NCBI GenBank assembly: GCA_020850355.1
Contig: JADZEX010000002.1
Location: forward strand, 1-52,932
Source of the DNA: Fimbriimonadaceae bacterium
Lineage (GTDB): Bacteria; Armatimonadota; UBA10988
DNA: 52,932 nucleotides
Reading direction: 5' to 3'
The translations under genes and the position numbers were made by a program. Positions 1 to 8,762 of the stretch are shown here, piece after piece (the first letter of the stretch is position 1; every line of letters starts with the position of its first letter). The notes under the pieces were generated by a model. It did no database searches and was not told the origin of the DNA. It saw only the letters and a list, made by a program, of their open reading frames with translations.

Positions 1-3
1 CAT

Positions 4-66
4 CCACCGTCGCCAACCTCGCCCTTCGAGACGGCCTGCGGCCTCCTCAGGACCAGCGGGTTGGGG
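4..66. repeat. REP-like direct repeat, copy 1
   Basis: Positions 4-53 are identical, base for base, to 138-187. The match continues to 66 (200 in the second copy) with one mismatch. The core around 26-52 is an imperfect palindrome centred on GGCCTGCGGCC, with arms of the type TCGAGACGGCC against GGCCTCCTCAGGA. This is how extragenic REP-like hairpins look in many GC-rich genomes. No gene is seen in 1-265. Confidence 0.75.
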
Positions 67-137
67 TTGGTGGGTGGAGGAAGCCCTGGGCTCGACCTCG
101 CCATGTCGGCCAGGCACCCGATCCCAGCCAGCTCCGC

Positions 138-200
138 CCACCGTCGCCAACCTCGCCCTTCGAGACGGCCTGCGGCCTCCTCAGGACAAGCGGGTTGGGG
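138..200. repeat. REP-like direct repeat, copy 2
   Basis: This is the second copy of the 4-66 element, offset by exactly 134 bp, with the same GGCCTGCGGCC-centred imperfect hairpin. It lies about 65 bp downstream of the end of the glycosidase remnant on the minus strand, so it could also act as a 3' stabilising or terminating hairpin for that gene. Confidence 0.75.
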
Positions 201-265
201 TGGTGGGTTGGCAAGCGCAGACCGGCGGCGCTCCTGTAGCGGCAACCCTCGCGATTGCCAACGCC

Positions 266-667
266 CTACTCCACCAGCAGCGGCTCACCGTCGAGGCGCA
301 GCGGGCTGGTCGGGGTGCCGCTGCGGCCGTCGAGGCGGCGCCAGCGGGTCGCCTGCCAGGCGGCGGGCAGCGGGTGATCGAGGGGGTCGCCGGTGGTCCA
401 GAGGAGGTGCGCCGGGCCGGTCGGGCGGTCAAGGGTGAGGGTCCAGAGCGGGCCGCGGACCTCGCGAGCGGTGACTCTGGCGTCGCGCAGCCAGGTGATC
501 AGCTCGCGCAGCGCGGCGCCGGCGGGGGTCACCGCGGGGCCGGTCAGCGTCTGGCTGAGGTTGGCGCCGCCGGGCCAGTGGATGTCCCAGCAGTACCACG
601 AGAACTGCCCGATGCCCTGACACCATTGCGTCAGCCAGACCCGCGGCTTCCACGGGGCGCCGGATCG
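266..667 (-). pseudogene. C-terminal remnant of a glycoside hydrolase
   Basis: Read on the minus strand, an open frame runs from about 667 down to a stop at 266 and encodes roughly 133 residues. It contains VWLTQWCQGIGQFSWYCWD, then WPGGANLSQ, then a C-terminus ending DGEPLLVE. An aromatic-rich end of a (beta/alpha)8 barrel, followed by a small beta domain that finishes in a D-G-x-P-x-x-V-E type tail, is common in GH42-like and related glycosidases. The frame is closed upstream by an in-frame TGA at about 668-670, so the catalytic part is missing. It stops abruptly next to another gene remnant on the opposite strand. This could be a real deletion or inversion scar or an assembly join. Substrate cannot be assigned. 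Confidence 0.6.
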
Positions 668-668
668 T

Positions 669-1226
669 CACCACGACGACTTCACCCTCGAAGGAGGCCT
701 GGAGGACGATGCCGCGGTCTACTGCTGCTGGTACACTCAACTGCGCGACCTGGTTGCGCGGCGCCCGGAGCTCAGCCAGCGGCTGGCGCTCTGGCCGTTG
801 CCGGCCGGCGGTTTCCGCGGCGACTGGTTCCTCGCCATCTCGCGGGGCAGCGTCTCACGGCAACTCGGAATCTCGATCATCGACATCCTGTGCTCGCACA
901 CTGAGCAGTACAAGCGCCATGCTCGCGGAGTCGGCTTGCCCGTCGCGCAGGAGCTCACCAAGGACGCGGAGCTACGGGCTTGGCCAGGGGTAGCGCGGTC
1001 TGGACCAGACCTGGCCTACGTGCATGGCATCTGGTTCGAGGCCCGGTCGCGTTCCACGATGGAGCACTACCGGGAGTTCCGTAACGTGCTCTACACGCTC
1101 TTCTGTCAACTCGTCGGCTACCGCGCCAGCCCGCGGGAGCCCACAGACATCATCGAGGCACTCCGGGCGCAGTACGCGGTGTTCGATCAACTTGGCCGTC
1201 AGCGCCCCGCCGCCAGCAGCAGGTAA
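669..1226 (+). pseudogene. C-terminal remnant of an extracellular solute-binding-like protein
   Basis: A plus-strand frame gives about 185 residues that read like the last third of an ABC sugar-binding protein. FTLEGG is followed by LALWPLPAGGFRGDWFLAI, then a helix-rich stretch with GVGLPV, and a final segment resembling the C-terminal helices of that family. The first convenient ATG (798) falls inside conserved sequence, so it is not a genuine start, and no signal peptide or N-lobe is present. The remnant begins where the minus-strand glycosidase remnant ends. Its 3' end overlaps the tail of the beta-helix gene by 28 bp. Family assignment is by pattern only and is less sure than the fact of truncation. 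Confidence 0.5.
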
Positions 1227-4200
1227 TCCAGCCGCACCGTCCCCGTGACGGGAGTCCCGGTGCCCAGGTCCAGCCGGAGTTGGCGCAGGCGGGCGGCCGG
1301 GAGGGCGGGCAGGGTCGCGGTGTAGACGCGGGGCGCGGTGTCCGCTGGCTGGACATCGATCCAAACGCTGCGGGCGTCGTCCCAGGTGGGCTGGGTGGTG
1401 GTGGTCCAGCAGAGCCGGAAGCGGGTGGCGGCCGTGGTGTTCATCAGCCGGAGCTGCACCGTGCGGGCGGCCGGGTCGAGGTTGAGCTGGTCGGGCGAGA
1501 GCAGGTGCGCGGTGGCGCTGGTCTGGACTGCCAGGACATAGTAGCCGCCGGCGACGTATTCGACCGGTTCCGAGCGGGTCGACCAGCGCGGGTGGGGGAA
1601 ATCCTCGACCTTGGTGCCAGCGTCGTGGTTGGTCCAGCCCTGCTTGTCGCGCGGGGTGTTGAACTCCCAGGCGGTGATGGCGCGCTGGCCGGCTGGCAGG
1701 CGGTGGACCGTGACCGTGTCGCTGTGCCAGAGCTGGCCATCGTCGGCGACCAGGCGGAACTCGTAGTCGCCGACCGCCGGCAAAGCCACTGCGCTGGTGG
1801 CCTCGCGGGGGGTGGCCAGGGTGGCGATCGCCGGGCCGCTGAGCTGCTCCCAGCGCGCTGCCGGTTGGGCCACGCCACTGTCCAGAACCCGCCCGGCGAG
1901 GGTCGCGGTGGGCTGGTCGGTGGCCAGGTCGGCCCCGGCCAGGGCAGTTGGCGGGTCGTTCAGCGGCATCGCCGTGCGCAGGCTGGCCTCGTCGGGGTAG
2001 GCGGTGTTGTCGCGCAGCGTCCAGGAGGTGGTCTGCGGGGCCTCGTTGACGAACCACTCGATGCCCGGCAGGGTGACATACCCGTTGCCCTGCACCACGC
2101 CCGTGCTGCAGCAGACGTCGGCACTGGAGGATTTGCCCCAGACATAGACCTCCGCCGGGCCGAGCTTCTGGGCGACGTTGTTCTTGATGAACCGGCTGCG
2201 CGCGATCTCGACGTTGTAGGGCTGCGGGGTCTGCAGGCCGAGCACCTCAATCGCCGCGCCGGCGTTGTTCTGGAAGGTGCAGCCGTCGATCAGCGTGCCG
2301 TGGCCACTGTTCTCGAAGTCGATCCCGCCCTCGTCGTGGCTGCCGGAGTCAGGCTGGTTGCGGAAGGTGCAGTTGCGGATCACCAGGCCGTGGGGGTTGA
2401 CCAGCATGATCCCCATCGTGCCGGCGGAGGCGTGCCAGCCCGGCGCGTCGAGCAGGCTGTTGGTGAGGTAGGACCGGAAGGTGCTGACCATCGCCGGGTG
2501 TGGCGAGGAGTTGTGGACGAAGTTGTCGTGCACATAGACCCGGTCGACGGTGACGTTGTCGCCGACCACGAAGAAGCCCCAGGAGCACTGGGTCATCTCG
2601 AGGTCCTGCAGCAGGGCGTCGCGCGGGTTGCCGATCACGGCGAAGCCGGCGGAGCTGTGGAGCCCATCGCCCGGCGTGCCGATCTTGTCGCGCCACTCCG
2701 GGATGCCGTGGGAGTTGACCCGGTAGAGGCCCTCGATGTGGTGCGCCAGGCAGTCGCGGATCACCAACCCGCGGCGGGTGCCGCCGCGGTACTGCACCAC
2801 CAGGCCCTTGCCGGCATAGCACACCACCAGGCTGCGGATCAGCAGATAGTCGGGGTCGTCGACCAGGGCGCAGCGCTCGTCGATGTTCCAGTTGCGCCGC
2901 AGAATCGGCCGCGGCCCGTCACCGTAGGTGCCGATCTCGGCCCAGCGCTCGGCGGTGCCGCGGGCGGTGACCTGCAGTTCCTGGTCAAACACGCTGCCGC
3001 GCTTCAGGAGCAGGCGTTCGCCGGGGCCGAGGGTTTTGCCGTTGACCTTGGTGAAGTCCCGCCAGGCGGTGGCGGGCGAGGTTCCGGCGGCGGCGTTGTC
3101 GCCGGCGACGCTGTCGACGTACCAGGTCGTCGCGGGTGCCGCCCCGGCCGGCGGTTGGGCGGGATCGACCAGCGTCGGCAGCACCGGCTGCAGGTTCGGC
3201 GCAACGAACGCCAGCACGCGGCGGTAGGGCGCCGGTTGGTAGGTCCCGGCACTGACCTGCACGGCTGCCCAACTGCTGAGCGACTCCGCCGCTTCGACCG
3301 TCCACTCGACCGGCCGCGCGGCGCCGTTGGCCAGCTCGCCAAGCGGCAGCGTGGCCGGCGTGCGGCAGGTCACGCCCGGGCCGAGCTGCAAGCTGACGGT
3401 GGCGTCCCGCACCGGCGAGCCGAGGTTCTCGACAACGGCCCGCAGCGTTTCGGGGCGCCCGGCGCGCAGCAGCGACTCGGTCTGCTGCAGCGCCCGCAGC
3501 CGCAGCACGGGCAGGCGCGGGTTCTCGATCCGCAGATCGTCGATCAGGCCGGGCACGGCGCCCAGATTTAGTGGCTGCGGGCCTGGTTTGGCCAGCCCGG
3601 AGCGCGTCACGGCGCTGCGCTGGCCGTTGACGTCGAGGGTCAACTGCTGCCCATCCCACTGCGCGCTGAGGCGGTACCAGACCCCGACCTGGGCTTTGAC
3701 CGGCGACTGCACCCGCGGCTCCCAGCCGCCGAGGTTCACGAAGAACGAGAAGCGGCTGCCCTCCTGCGGTGAATCGACGCGGAGCTGGTACTCGCCGTCC
3801 TTCATCGCGAGGTAGCCGTAGCTCGGCGGGAGGGCGCTGAACTTGACGACGCAGTCGATCCGCAGGCCGGGGGCGAGCTGGAAGTCGGGGTGATCGGGCA
3901 GGCTGAGCTGCGGCCCGAACTGCACGGCCCGGTCAACCCGGCCGGCACCGAACTGCGCGCCGGCGGTGGCGATGTCGTGGCCGTGGCCGGTGTCGTCACG
4001 CAGATCGGCGTCGAAGCTCCAGTGCGCCACGCCCGCGGCGGCGGCGCCGGGGTTGTGGATGGTGAGGTCGTCCAGCACGGCGCTGCAGGGGCCGAGCTCC
4101 AACGGCGCACTGCTCGCCTGCGGCGTCCCGGTGCGGGCCAGGCGCGTCACCGTGCCGTTGATGTCGAGGGTCAACTGGGCGCCGTCCCAGGTTGCCAGGT

Positions 4201-4648
4201 AGTGGTACCAGGGGCCGATCTGCGGCACCACCGGCGACTTCACCCGGGGCTCCCAGTCGTTCAAGAAAACGAAGAACGAGAAGTTGCCGCCCTCCCCAGC
4301 CGGGTCGGTGCGGAGCATGTACTCGCGCTCTTTGGTGACCAGCGACTGGCCCGCGGTGCCTGGCCCGGTGAAGCGCACCCAGCCTTCGAGGCGCAGGCCG
4401 GGCGCCAGCCGCAGCTCGGCGCGGTCGCTGACCGTAGCCGCCTCGCCGCCGACCAGCAGGCCCTGCCCGCGGTGGCCCTCGGCGAACTGCGGGCGCTCCC
4501 GGAAGACATCCTGCCCGAGGCCGCTGCCATCGAGCAGGTTGCCGTCGAAGGCGTACTGCGCCACCGGCCCGGCCGGTGCCGCGTGCAGCGGCCCGGCCGC
4601 CAGCACGCCCAACGAGAGGAGCGCGAGCCCGCAGAGGGTCGGTCGCAT
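1199..4648 (-). CDS. Secreted LamG-LamG / parallel beta-helix protein
   Basis: Protein of 1149 residues with a signal peptide (about 1-23, ending LHA). Two consecutive LamG/concanavalin-like domains lie at about 29-200 and 207-378. They are clearly a tandem duplication: both contain WEPRV..SPV and a WDG.QLTLD.NG motif. A CARDB-like beta domain (about 395-475) follows, then a right-handed beta-helix region starting at TWYVDSVAGDNAAAG (508) and running to about 855, typical of carbohydrate-binding or polysaccharide-lyase/epimerase-like proteins. A PKD/Ig-like domain (about 870-960) and a C-terminal beta-sandwich (about 965-1149) close the protein. It is probably extracellular and glycan-binding or glycan-cleaving; no catalytic residues can be named. 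It lies 18 bp downstream of the SGNH hydrolase gene and probably shares its transcript. Confidence 0.85.
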   Translation of the reverse strand: MRPTLCGLALLSLGVLAAGPLHAAPAGPVAQYAFDGNLLDGSGLGQDVFRERPQFAEGHRGQGLLVGGEAATVSDRAELRLAPGLRLEGWVRFTGPGTAGQSLVTKEREYMLRTDPAGEGGNFSFFVFLNDWEPRVKSPVVPQIGPWYHYLATWDGAQLTLDINGTVTRLARTGTPQASSAPLELGPCSAVLDDLTIHNPGAAAAGVAHWSFDADLRDDTGHGHDIATAGAQFGAGRVDRAVQFGPQLSLPDHPDFQLAPGLRIDCVVKFSALPPSYGYLAMKDGEYQLRVDSPQEGSRFSFFVNLGGWEPRVQSPVKAQVGVWYRLSAQWDGQQLTLDVNGQRSAVTRSGLAKPGPQPLNLGAVPGLIDDLRIENPRLPVLRLRALQQTESLLRAGRPETLRAVVENLGSPVRDATVSLQLGPGVTCRTPATLPLGELANGAARPVEWTVEAAESLSSWAAVQVSAGTYQPAPYRRVLAFVAPNLQPVLPTLVDPAQPPAGAAPATTWYVDSVAGDNAAAGTSPATAWRDFTKVNGKTLGPGERLLLKRGSVFDQELQVTARGTAERWAEIGTYGDGPRPILRRNWNIDERCALVDDPDYLLIRSLVVCYAGKGLVVQYRGGTRRGLVIRDCLAHHIEGLYRVNSHGIPEWRDKIGTPGDGLHSSAGFAVIGNPRDALLQDLEMTQCSWGFFVVGDNVTVDRVYVHDNFVHNSSPHPAMVSTFRSYLTNSLLDAPGWHASAGTMGIMLVNPHGLVIRNCTFRNQPDSGSHDEGGIDFENSGHGTLIDGCTFQNNAGAAIEVLGLQTPQPYNVEIARSRFIKNNVAQKLGPAEVYVWGKSSSADVCCSTGVVQGNGYVTLPGIEWFVNEAPQTTSWTLRDNTAYPDEASLRTAMPLNDPPTALAGADLATDQPTATLAGRVLDSGVAQPAARWEQLSGPAIATLATPREATSAVALPAVGDYEFRLVADDGQLWHSDTVTVHRLPAGQRAITAWEFNTPRDKQGWTNHDAGTKVEDFPHPRWSTRSEPVEYVAGGYYVLAVQTSATAHLLSPDQLNLDPAARTVQLRLMNTTAATRFRLCWTTTTQPTWDDARSVWIDVQPADTAPRVYTATLPALPAARLRQLRLDLGTGTPVTGTVRLDYLLLAAGR

Positions 4649-4666
4649 CGGTGTCTCCGTCAGGCG

Positions 4667-6367
4667 TTACTTCGCCTCGACGGTGACATCGTCCGCCCAA
4701 TACGTGCCAGTTCCTTCTTTCGGCGACCAGAGCAAGACGCACATCGCGCCGACGCCCGGGGGAACGGTGATCTCGCTGCTGACCGGCTCCCACTGCCCCA
4801 GCATCTGCGCCGCGGCGCGGACCGGGGCAATCTGCGGCTGGCTGTCGGAGTCCAGTCCGGGGCGCCAGGCGACGTAGAGCCCCATCCGCCCGGTGCCGAC
4901 GTCGGTGTAGTGGACCTGCACGCCGATCCGGTAGGTCTGCCCCGGCTGCACCGCCTGCCAGGGCGACCAGGCCCGCCGGTGGTCGGGCGCCGGCGCGGTC
5001 ATCGTGAAGTGCAGCGCCAACTTGCCCGATTTGGCCGTGCCTTCGACCAGCTTGACATCGTCCCCGTCGAGGCGCCACTCGCCCGGCCCTTCCTCGAAGT
5101 TCCAGGCGCGTGAGGTGCCCGGCTCGACGACCGGCTTGGGGGCCGGCGGCGGCGGGGTGATCCCCGCCTGGCGCGCCAAGTACCCCGCCAGCGCGTCGGC
5201 CAGGCGCTCGTGACCGGCGATGTTGGGGTGCGCCTGGTCGGCGAAGAACTGCTCCAGTTGGTCGCGGCCGACCGATTTCAGGACGTCCTGGAACTCGAAG
5301 CAGGCCAGGCTGCGGGCCTTGGCGACCTCGCGCACTGCCTCGGCGTAGTCGTCGAGCATCGACCAGCGGGGGCCGGTGCCGGGCAGACAGGTCAGCAGCA
5401 GCACCGCGCTGCGGCCGCCGGTGACGCGAGCGATGCGGTCCAGGTAGTCCTCCAGCGAGCGCCGGTAGTAGTCGCGGGTCTGGGTGTTGCTCTTGTCGTT
5501 GTAGCCGTAGAGCACCGTCACCAGGTCGGGCGGCGCGTCGACGAAGTCGCGGGGCACCCAGGCGCGGGCGTCGCTCAGTTTGGCTCCTCCCACGGCGCGG
5601 CTCTCACAGACGATCTGCTCGTTCTTGCACCAGTCGCGCAGCAGCCGCCCGACCAGCACGGCGTAGCGCTGGTTCTCGCGGTCCGGCAGCGAGGTGCCGG
5701 CGGTGATGCTGTCGCCCATGCACTGGATCCGCAGCGGCTGGCCGGCCTTGAGCTTGGCAATCACCCCGCTCAGCGGCGCCAGCGGCGGGGTCGCCGCGGG
5801 TTCCGGGAGGGTCTCTTCGAGCTGCACCTGGTCCAGGCCGAAGCTGACCTGCGGCAGCGGATAGTTGTTGTGGCCGATGGTCCAGCGGCTGCCGCAGCGC
5901 AGCACGGTGATCCCCGACGGCGGTAGGGCGCCCAGGGTGCCGATCGGGTCGACCTGCCCTTCGGGGATCAGGTCGGCCCAGCGCACGGCGACGCGGTGCC
6001 AGGTGGTGTCGCGTAGCGGGAACCAGGTGACGTAGCTGTAGGTCCCATCCGAGCCGCCGCCGCTGACCGCGAAGCAGCCGAAGTTGGCCGAGCCGTCGCC
6101 CTTCACCAGCAACGAGATCCCCTGGTAGCGGTCCCAGTCGGCCATCGCCGCGGTGCCGCGGGCCACGATCTCGCGGACGACGGTCCCCGGCAAGGTCACC
6201 TGCACCGCGCCCTGGCCGGCGCCAGCGTCGGTCGCGGCGGCGACGGCGGCGGGCGCGTTGGCCTTCCAGCCGGTGACGCTCTCACAGTCGGCTAACACCA
6301 CCGGCGCGGCGGGCAGCCGCCCGAGTAGCAGCGCGGCAGCCAGCAGCCAGACAGGACGTGGTCGCAT
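4667..6367 (-). CDS. Secreted SGNH/GDSL hydrolase with flanking beta-sandwich domains
   Basis: Protein of 566 residues. The start at 6367 gives a signal peptide (RPRPVWLLAAALLLGRLPA) and has AGGAG about 8 bases upstream; a longer frame upstream lacks these. The N-terminal 25-190 is a carbohydrate-binding-like beta-sandwich. The SGNH domain covers about 205-400: GDS with Ser220, the GG at 260-261, GYND with Asn290, and the D-x-x-H pair Asp377/His380, so all four family blocks are present. A second beta domain follows (about 415-566). SGNH enzymes of this layout commonly deacetylate or de-esterify plant-type polysaccharides; that role here is inference from family and neighbours. The gene is divergent from the glycosidase operon at 6541 and is upstream of the beta-helix gene. 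Confidence 0.85.
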   Translation of the reverse strand: MRPRPVWLLAAALLLGRLPAAPVVLADCESVTGWKANAPAAVAAATDAGAGQGAVQVTLPGTVVREIVARGTAAMADWDRYQGISLLVKGDGSANFGCFAVSGGGSDGTYSYVTWFPLRDTTWHRVAVRWADLIPEGQVDPIGTLGALPPSGITVLRCGSRWTIGHNNYPLPQVSFGLDQVQLEETLPEPAATPPLAPLSGVIAKLKAGQPLRIQCMGDSITAGTSLPDRENQRYAVLVGRLLRDWCKNEQIVCESRAVGGAKLSDARAWVPRDFVDAPPDLVTVLYGYNDKSNTQTRDYYRRSLEDYLDRIARVTGGRSAVLLLTCLPGTGPRWSMLDDYAEAVREVAKARSLACFEFQDVLKSVGRDQLEQFFADQAHPNIAGHERLADALAGYLARQAGITPPPPAPKPVVEPGTSRAWNFEEGPGEWRLDGDDVKLVEGTAKSGKLALHFTMTAPAPDHRRAWSPWQAVQPGQTYRIGVQVHYTDVGTGRMGLYVAWRPGLDSDSQPQIAPVRAAAQMLGQWEPVSSEITVPPGVGAMCVLLWSPKEGTGTYWADDVTVEAK

Positions 6368-6469
6368 GCGGCAGTCTCCTTGGCCATTCTGGTGGTGGCG
6401 CGGAGCAGACCGTGGCCGACTCGGCCGTGGCGCGCCCGGAACCCAACTGCGGGCTTCAAGCCGCGCCGT

Positions 6470-6493
6470 TGCCGGGAGGTTCCCGATCCGGCA
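6470..6493. promoter_or_regulatory. Dyad-symmetric candidate operator between divergent glycan genes
   Basis: The 173-bp region between the SGNH gene and the GH52-like gene contains a nested dyad. TGCCGG (6470-6475) pairs with CCGGCA (6488-6493), and inside it CGGGA-GGT-TCCCG (6473-6485) is a perfect 5-bp-arm palindrome. The position between divergent operons suggests a transcription-factor site. No regulator gene is adjacent and nothing else in this spacer is convincing. Confidence 0.35.
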
Positions 6494-6540
6494 GGAGTCC
6501 CTTGCCGACAAGCCAATGCGCCCGCCGCGAAGGAGCCGTC

Positions 6541-8712
6541 ATGACCCCGATCACGACCTGCGTCGCCCGCCTCGGCAGCCGCTTCAGCCTGCAGCTTGAC
6601 CCGATCCGGAAGCACGTCCTGTACGGCGCGGTGGGGCTCTTCCACCAACGCCAGAGTGAGTTGCTGGTGGAGCTGCGCGACGCCGGGGGGGTCACCGCGG
6701 CGTTGCCGCTGGCCGGGGAGCGGCCGGGGTTTGACCTGCTCTCGCAGCGGCAGACGATGACCCGCGTGGTCTGGGACGCCTACAGTCAGCAGACCGACGC
6801 GAAGGTCGAGGTGGAGCTGCTGGCGCCGTTCCTGCCGCGCGACGTGCGGATGTCGGTGGCGCCGCTCTACCTGCTGCATGTCAAGGTCAGCCGGCTGAAA
6901 CACCGCCTGCGCTGGCAGGGCCCGCGTGCCGAGGCCGCCGGGCGCGGCGTGGTGCAGGTCGCGCTGCGCGTGCCCGACGTGGCCACGACGGTCACCGCCG
7001 ACGCGATCACCTTCACCTACGAGACACCGATCCAGACCCGCCGCACCACCGGCGAGGGCGGCATCGACCGGGCCAACGACCCGACCGCGCGGCAGCACGC
7101 CGCCGATCTGGCGCACTGCCAGGGCGCCGTAGCGGTGGTCACGGGCGACTGGCAACAGGTCGACGACGGCTTCGAGCTGAGCTACGACCTCCGCAGCGAC
7201 ACGGCCGAGGGCTGGCTGGCGCTGACCGGCTGGTTCGACGACGCCTGTTTCGAAGGGCACCGTGTTGCCGGGCCGCTGAAGTACGTGCCGGTCTTCGCCG
7301 CGCCCGACGCCGTGCTGGCCTATGCGCGGTCGGAGCGCGAGCGGATCGTCGCCGCGGCCGACTTCGTCGACGGGCTGATTCTCGACAGCTCCCTGCCGCG
7401 CAGCCTGCAAGACCTGATCGCCTTCAGTTTCCAGAGCTACCTCAGTTGCACCGTCTGGGCCGAGTTGGCGGGGCGCGACTGGTTCAGTGTCTGGGAGGGC
7501 AGTTGCTGGTACAACAGCACGGTCGATGTCGAGTACAACAACGGCCTGGTCTACTGGGGCCTCTGGCCGCAGCTCCTGGAGAGCATCTTCGAGCAGTGGA
7601 CCGGCCACCTGCGCCCGGTCGAGCAGGGCGCCTGGCTGGAGCACGACATGGGCTCCGGCTGGACCAGCAACGGGCAGGCCTACCACCACCCGATGGAGGT
7701 TGAGGAGAACGCCAACTGGCTGCTGCTGCTTTATGCGCACGGCGTCTGGTGGGGCCGCGAGGAGCTGTTCGAACAGCACGCGGCGACCAGTCGCCTGCTG
7801 GCCGAGTACCTGCTGGCAGCCGACACCACCGGCAACGGGTTCCCCGATCAGGGCACCGCCAACACCATCGACGACGCGACGCCGGCCGTGCAGTACGGTC
7901 GCGACCAGGTCTACCTGGGCGTCAAGCGGCTCGCCGCGCTGCATGCCGCGGGGCGAATGGGCGAGGCGGTCGGCGACCAGCAGCTGGCCGACCGCTGCTA
8001 CGAGGCGGTCGACCTGGCCTGCGCGACGTTGCAGGAAGGCTGGCTGGGCGACCATTACCCGGTCTGCCTCGACCGCAGCACCACCGGCCTGGTTGACGCC
8101 TGGACGCACCAGCCGCTGCCCTACGACGAGCTGCCCGGCTGGGACGCCTACAGCCTCTACACCACCAACGGGCTGCTCTACCTGTTCATGGTGGACGACC
8201 TGCCCAGCGGCCTGGACCCCGAACTGCTGCGCATCGACCTGCTGAGCGCCTATCGCGCCTCGTTGACCGAGTACGGCTGCACCCACTGCAGCGCCGATCC
8301 TGACCACCTCTGGGTCTCGATGAACCTCTGGCGTGACCAGGCCGGCTGCTACCTCGGCGAGAACCTGCTGGCAACGGCCGACCGCTACTGGCAGATGCAG
8401 ATCGCCGCCAACGCCGGGACCGAGGCGAAGTGCTTCGTCGACACCAACTACACCAACAACCTCTGCAACTACCCGCGCGGCATCGCCAGCCTGGGTGCCC
8501 TGTGGGCCGCCGCCGGCCTGCGCGTGCGGGCCCGCGACCAGGTCCTCGGCATCGCCCCGCCGGCGCCCTGCCGCGTGCCGCTGCTGACGCATGTCGACTG
8601 GGCCAACCTGCGCGCCCCGTGGCTCGACGCGCGGCCCGACGGCGACGGGCTGGAGTGGACCATCGACAACGAAGACCTGCTGGCGGGCTGGGACATCCTG
8701 CCGCTGGTGTAG
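6541..8712 (+). CDS. GH52/GH116-like (alpha/alpha)6 glycosidase
   Basis: Protein of 723 residues. The ATG at 6541 follows GAAGGAG at good spacing. There is no signal peptide, so it should be cytoplasmic. The N-terminal half (to about 290) is beta-rich, and the C-terminal half is an (alpha/alpha)6 barrel. CWYNSTVDVEYNN (from about 322), HDMGSGW, then NGFPDQGTANTIDD (about 431-446) and YGRDQVYLGVKRLAAL (about 452-468) follow the order of conserved blocks in GH52 beta-xylosidases and GH116 enzymes. The acidic residues of these blocks (Asp/Glu of VDVEYN, Asp of TIDD) are the likely catalytic pair by analogy. It is first in a plus-strand operon with two more glycosidase-like genes and mannonate dehydratase. 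Xylose- or uronic-acid-containing oligosaccharides are a reasonable substrate guess. Family-level placement is uncertain. Confidence 0.7.
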   Translation: MTPITTCVARLGSRFSLQLDPIRKHVLYGAVGLFHQRQSELLVELRDAGGVTAALPLAGERPGFDLLSQRQTMTRVVWDAYSQQTDAKVEVELLAPFLPRDVRMSVAPLYLLHVKVSRLKHRLRWQGPRAEAAGRGVVQVALRVPDVATTVTADAITFTYETPIQTRRTTGEGGIDRANDPTARQHAADLAHCQGAVAVVTGDWQQVDDGFELSYDLRSDTAEGWLALTGWFDDACFEGHRVAGPLKYVPVFAAPDAVLAYARSERERIVAAADFVDGLILDSSLPRSLQDLIAFSFQSYLSCTVWAELAGRDWFSVWEGSCWYNSTVDVEYNNGLVYWGLWPQLLESIFEQWTGHLRPVEQGAWLEHDMGSGWTSNGQAYHHPMEVEENANWLLLLYAHGVWWGREELFEQHAATSRLLAEYLLAADTTGNGFPDQGTANTIDDATPAVQYGRDQVYLGVKRLAALHAAGRMGEAVGDQQLADRCYEAVDLACATLQEGWLGDHYPVCLDRSTTGLVDAWTHQPLPYDELPGWDAYSLYTTNGLLYLFMVDDLPSGLDPELLRIDLLSAYRASLTEYGCTHCSADPDHLWVSMNLWRDQAGCYLGENLLATADRYWQMQIAANAGTEAKCFVDTNYTNNLCNYPRGIASLGALWAAAGLRVRARDQVLGIAPPAPCRVPLLTHVDWANLRAPWLDARPDGDGLEWTIDNEDLLAGWDILPLV

Positions 8713-8746
8713 CCCGGCAGGAATCGTTCGAAGTTCGAAGAAACCG

Positions 8747-8762
8747 CGGGCGGAGAAGCCCG
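8747..8762 (+). promoter_or_regulatory. Small hairpin presenting the ribosome-binding site
   Basis: CGGGC (8747-8751) pairs with GCCCG (8758-8762), leaving GGAGAA, the ribosome-binding site, in the loop, and the ATG at 8763 directly after the stem. The stem is only 5 bp but all G/C. It supports the chosen start and could tune initiation. Confidence 0.4.

Noticed and set aside
74-904. Long plus-strand open frame of 276 codons
   Set aside because: It is antisense to the glycosidase remnant and rich in Arg, Gly and Pro without any domain pattern; it is a shadow frame of GC-rich DNA.
1280-3571. 763-codon plus-strand open frame opposite the beta-helix gene
   Set aside because: Composition is Gly/Ala/Val/Arg-rich with no recognisable fold, while the opposite strand has a signal peptide and clear LamG and beta-helix motifs.
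4649-4666. Possible separate promoter or terminator between the SGNH and beta-helix genes
   Set aside because: Only 18 bp, filled by the ribosome-binding site; one transcript is simpler.
6292-8592. 766-codon minus-strand frame opposite the GH52-like gene
   Set aside because: The plus strand encodes aromatic-rich conserved glycosidase blocks; the minus frame is a low-complexity mirror.
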